Source of the DNA: Dysgonamonadaceae bacterium
Lineage (GTDB): Bacteria; Bacteroidota; Bacteroidia; Bacteroidales; Azobacteroidaceae
Length of the DNA: 8,562 bases
Reading direction: 5' to 3'
Assembly (NCBI GenBank): GCA_031258895.1
Contig: JAIRMF010000109.1
Span: 1 to 8,562, forward strand
Below, one piece after another: positions 6,279-8,562 of this stretch (position 1 is its first letter; every line of letters begins with the position of its first letter). Under the pieces are notes generated by a model. That model did not search any database. It was not told the DNA's origin and saw only the letters and a list, made by a program, of their open reading frames with translations. Made by a program: the position numbers and the translations under genes.

Positions 6279-8009
6279 TTATTGTGTGAGTTGTTTGACT
6301 CTTTCCAGGGCTTCTGTTATGTTTCGGCAGATGTTTTCCTGTCCTATTTTGGAGTGGAATTCTGATTTTTCGAGTACTGCTTTTACTTTTTCGTTTACGC
6401 CTGACAATACCAGCTGTGTTCCTTCTTTTTCGGACATTCTGTAGAGGGTTTCGAGGTTATGGAGGCCTGTTGAGTCCATGAAGGGGACTTTTCGCATTCT
6501 TATTATTCTTATTTGCGCACGTTTCGCGTCTGCGCCTGCCCATCGCATGGAGTTTTCGAACTTGCTTGCGATGCCGAAGAAGAACGGGCCGTCTATTTCG
6601 TAGACTTCTACTCCTGGTGGGAGGGGGAGTTTGTGGTTACGGCTGTCGTCTGTTCTTTCTGCGTCGTTTTCCATGTTTATTTCGTCTTTGGAGACGGATA
6701 TTGTTGCGGTTTCTGCTATTCTTTTTACGAGCAGTACCATTGCTAACAGGATTCCGGCTTCTATTGCTATTGTCAGGTCGAATATTACTGTGAGGAGGAA
6801 CGTTACTAATAGGACTATTACGTCCGAGCGCGGGTTTTTCATTAGGGAACGGAAGGTTCTCCATTCACTCATGTTGTATGCTACTATTATTAGCACGCCT
6901 GCCAGACACGCCATCGGGATGTGTTTGGTTAGTGGGCCGAGGAAGAGGAGGATTAGCAGGAGTACGACGGCATGTATTATACCTGCGACGGGGGTTTGTC
7001 CGCCGTTGTTGATGTTTGTCATGGTTCGTGCTATTGCGCCGGTGACTGGTATTCCCCCGAATATGGGGGTTATTATGTTTGCTGCGCCTTGTGCTATCAG
7101 TTCTGTGTTGGAGTTTTGCTTGTCGTTGGTTACGCCGTCGGCGACTGTGGCTGAGAGGAGTGATTCGATGGCGCTAAGGACCGCTATTGTGAATGCGACG
7201 GGCATTAGGGTGTTTACTGTTTCCATGTTTATGGAGACTGTTTCCGGTAGCGGGATTGCTGCGTTTATTTCGAAGCGGTCGGCGATTGTTTCGATACCTG
7301 TTACTCCCAGAAATCTCTTGAGCAGGTATACTGCTGTTGTTACTACTACTACTGCTACCAGGGAGCCGGGTATTTTTTTAATGAACTTGGGACAAAGGAC
7401 GATTATTACTATGCTTGCTATACCTGTCAGGAACGCTGGGAGATTTATCGAGCGGGCTGCTTTGGCATAGGCTATCCATTTTGAGACGAAGTCGGCAGGG
7501 GGGTTGTCGAGTGCTAACCCTAGCAGGTCTTTTATTTGTGTTGTGAAGATTACGAGGGCTATTCCGGAGGTGAAACCGACTATTCTTGGGTATGGGATGA
7601 ATTTTATTACGTTTCCCAGCCGTAGTAGTCCCATTCCGACGAGCATAAGTCCGGCGAGGACGGTTGCTACCGCGAGGCCCGCGGCTCCGTACTGCTGTAT
7701 CACTCCATATACTATAATTATGAAAGCCCCTGTCGGGCCTCCGATTTGTACTGAGCAGCCTCCAAGGAGCGATACGATGAACCCTCCGATAATAGCTGTG
7801 ACGAGGCCTTTTTCTGGGCTGACGCCGGAGGCTATTCCGAAGGCTATTGCGAGGGGAAGCGCGACTATGCCGACTATGATTCCGGCCATGACGTCTTTTG
7901 CGAACTTTTCTACTGAGTAACCTTTAATCATTGTTAGCAGTTTTGGACGGAAGACGTTATTAAGTTTACCGTTTGCGAGTGTAAGATTGAGGATTGCGTT
8001 CAGTTTCAT
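6279..8009 (-). CDS. SulP-family anion transporter with C-terminal STAS domain
   Basis: Inner-membrane SLC26/SulP transporter of 576 aa. The membrane part (about residues 30-432) has the conserved start of the transport core PLAIAFGIASGVSPEKGL (52-69), GGPTGAF (90-96) and the segment GGIPVTGAIARTMTNINNGG (318-337). The cytosolic STAS domain (about 465-572) has the signature loop MDSTGL (511-516), with a Ser at the site that is phosphorylated in the anti-sigma-antagonist relatives. Between them lies a charged linker (about 445-462). Characterised bacterial members move sulfate, bicarbonate with sodium, or dicarboxylates. No sulfur-assimilation or carbonic-anhydrase gene is adjacent, so the substrate is open. 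I chose the ATG at 8009: extending in frame to a TTG at 8039 would put the start inside the -7 box. The gene converges on nadA with a 2-bp gap, and its coding strand is markedly A/C-rich at wobble positions. Confidence 0.95.
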   Translation of the reverse strand: MKLNAILNLTLANGKLNNVFRPKLLTMIKGYSVEKFAKDVMAGIIVGIVALPLAIAFGIASGVSPEKGLVTAIIGGFIVSLLGGCSVQIGGPTGAFIIIVYGVIQQYGAAGLAVATVLAGLMLVGMGLLRLGNVIKFIPYPRIVGFTSGIALVIFTTQIKDLLGLALDNPPADFVSKWIAYAKAARSINLPAFLTGIASIVIIVLCPKFIKKIPGSLVAVVVVTTAVYLLKRFLGVTGIETIADRFEINAAIPLPETVSINMETVNTLMPVAFTIAVLSAIESLLSATVADGVTNDKQNSNTELIAQGAANIITPIFGGIPVTGAIARTMTNINNGGQTPVAGIIHAVVLLLILLFLGPLTKHIPMACLAGVLIIVAYNMSEWRTFRSLMKNPRSDVIVLLVTFLLTVIFDLTIAIEAGILLAMVLLVKRIAETATISVSKDEINMENDAERTDDSRNHKLPLPPGVEVYEIDGPFFFGIASKFENSMRWAGADAKRAQIRIIRMRKVPFMDSTGLHNLETLYRMSEKEGTQLVLSGVNEKVKAVLEKSEFHSKIGQENICRNITEALERVKQLTQ

Positions 8010-8036
8010 ATTTCTTTTTTTATTTGGTATGCGCCG

Positions 8037-8044
8037 CAAAATTA
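8037..8044 (-). promoter_or_regulatory. Promoter -7 box of the SulP transporter gene
   Basis: The minus strand reads TAATTTTG (8044-8037) followed by CGG, an exact TAnnTTTG match. Expected transcription start is near 8033, giving a leader of about 24 nt to the ATG at 8009. No TTTG is seen at the usual -33 distance. It lies back to back with the promoter of the repeat gene, which is transcribed the other way. Confidence 0.5.
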
Positions 8045-8094
8045 ATAATATTCCTTCGATTATTTATCATTCCGGATATATTTTTAATATTTTC

Positions 8095-8125
8095 TTTGTT
8101 GTTTTAAAAAATATACTTATCTTTG
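8095..8125 (+). promoter_or_regulatory. Consensus Bacteroidetes promoter of the repeat gene
   Basis: TTTG (8095-8098), a spacer of exactly 19 nt, then TATCTTTG (8118-8125): a perfect match to TTTG-N19-TAnnTTTG, the best promoter in the window. Predicted start is near 8129, about 5 nt before the ATG at 8134. This is the strongest argument that the repetitive DNA downstream is transcribed rightwards. Confidence 0.7.
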
Positions 8126-8133
8126 CATCTCCT

Positions 8134-8562
8134 ATGAAACAAACAAGGGCATATACAAACATGGTGATAATTAGTGAAACGTCGAAAAACATGTCGGGAA
8201 GTCGGGCGATTTCTTCCGATACGGTAGTATACCATTCGGAAAATTATTCTTTTTTACCGGCTACGTCGAAAAATATTTCCGGAAGTTGGGCGATTTCTTC
8301 CGATACGGTAGTATACCATTCGGAAAATTATTCTTCTTTACCGGCTACGTCGAAAAATATTTCCGGAAGTAGGGCGATTTTTCCTTCAGGCCAGGCAAGT
8401 ATTACCGGAGAGCTCAGTATGCATACCGGGAAGCTCAGTATGCATACTGAGGAGTTCAGTATGCATACTGAGAAGCGCAGCATGCATACCGAGAAGTACA
8501 GTATGCATACCGGGGAGCACAGTATGCATACCGGGGAATTCAGTATGCATACCGGAGAATTC
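8134..8562 (+). CDS. Unrecognised tandem-repeat protein, 5' part (no stop within window)
   Basis: From the ATG at 8134, 143 codons are open to the right edge, so the gene is cut by the window. Residues 1-15 are a non-repetitive start (MKQTRAYTNMVIISE). Residues 16-43 and 44-71 are two near-identical 28-residue units (TSKNISGS...YHSENYS.LPA). A third begins at 72 and diverges after residue 82. From residue 92 come seven full heptads of pattern [G/E][E/K]xSMHT and a part of an eighth. The 28-residue units also carry a heptad-like core, YHSENYS beside MHTGEFS. Their His positions (34, 62) and the heptad His positions (97, 104 and on) differ by multiples of 7, so one register runs through both regions without an indel. 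There is no signal peptide, membrane helix or cysteine. The protein is rich in Ser, Thr, His and Glu. I do not recognise it. A perfect promoter and the unbroken frame support a gene. The alternative is a non-coding palindromic array that happens to be open, since both units are multiples of 3. Confidence 0.55.
   Translation, partial: MKQTRAYTNMVIISETSKNMSGSRAISSDTVVYHSENYSFLPATSKNISGSWAISSDTVVYHSENYSSLPATSKNISGSRAIFPSGQASITGELSMHTGKLSMHTEEFSMHTEKRSMHTEKYSMHTGEHSMHTGEFSMHTGEF
8179..8379 (+). repeat. 84-bp tandem repeat, two full copies and a partial third
   Basis: Copy 1 is 8179-8262, copy 2 is 8263-8346, and a third starts at 8347 and loses similarity after about 33 nt (8379). Copies 1 and 2 differ at only a handful of bases (AAC/AAT, ATG/ATT, TCG/TCC, CGG/TGG, TTT/TCT). 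Each full copy has a dyad-symmetric core: TTCCGA and GGTA pair with TACC and TCGGAA around a 3-nt loop (8214-8241 in copy 1, 84 bp further on in copy 2). Confidence 0.9.
8407..8562 (+). repeat. 21-bp tandem repeat array, seven full copies, continuing past the window edge
   Basis: Units start at 8407, 8428, 8449, 8470, 8491, 8512 and 8533, with 9 nt of an eighth from 8554. The fixed part is AGTATGCATACY. Its centre GTATGCATAC is a 10-bp perfect palindrome in six of the seven copies; the fourth copy has GCATGCATAC. Where flanks allow, the symmetry grows: CTCAGTATGCATACTGAG (8434-8451) is an 18-bp perfect palindrome. The other nine bases of the unit (codons 1-3) vary between copies. No unique spacers are present, so it is not a CRISPR array. 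Confidence 0.92.

Noticed and set aside
8010..8039. TTG start extending the SulP transporter by 10 residues
   Set aside because: The TTG lies inside the -7 box (8044-8037), so it would not be transcribed from that promoter. The ATG at 8009 is a better start.
8386..8562. Open frame on the minus strand through the 21-bp array
   Set aside because: Because ATGCAT is palindromic, the reverse strand also reads a Met-His-Thr heptad until a stop at 8388-8386. It has no promoter in view and does not cover the 84-bp repeats, so it is probably a mirror effect of the palindromes.
8179..8562. CRISPR array
   Set aside because: The repeats are contiguous, with no unique spacers and unit lengths of 84 and 21 bp.

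Overview
The window looks like a chromosomal segment of a Bacteroidetes bacterium, most likely of the order Bacteroidales. Gene starts lack Shine-Dalgarno sequences. Most are instead preceded at short distance by the Bacteroidetes -7 box (TAnnTTTG), seen at about 45, 3408, 3840, 5075, 8037 and 8118; one copy has a perfect TTTG-N19-TAtcTTTG layout. The protein families fit this group. I cannot name a species.

Layout. Positions 1-40 hold the first 13 codons of an unidentified minus-strand gene. Positions 170-3391 (minus) are a compact three-gene tripartite efflux operon, transcribed in the order outer-membrane TolC-type channel, MacA-type periplasmic adaptor, MacB/LolD-type ABC ATPase. The matching permease is not recognisable inside the window. 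Positions 3392-3851 are a divergent intergenic region unusually rich in inverted repeats. Positions 3852-4922 (plus) encode a MurG/GT1-like glycosyltransferase, followed by a probable terminator. Positions 5320-6276 (plus) encode quinolinate synthase NadA, behind a leader of roughly 230 nt. It converges, with a 2-bp gap, on a SulP-family anion transporter with a STAS domain (8009-6279, minus).

The most unusual part is the right end. A perfect Bacteroidetes promoter at 8095-8125 drives an open frame (8134 to the window edge, 143 codons, no stop) made almost wholly of tandem repeats: two and a part copies of an 84-bp unit, then seven and a part copies of a 21-bp unit. Both units are whole numbers of codons (28 and 7). 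The 28-residue period and the heptads share one uninterrupted 7-residue register. The 21-bp unit has a palindromic DNA core, the 84-bp unit has a dyad-symmetric core, and one codon of the 21-bp unit is strikingly variable. I do not recognise the protein, and the gene runs out of the window.

The efflux operon works as one machine (channel, adaptor, energiser). The glycosyltransferase, nadA and the SulP transporter look like independently transcribed units, with no visible pathway linking them to each other or to the repeat gene.
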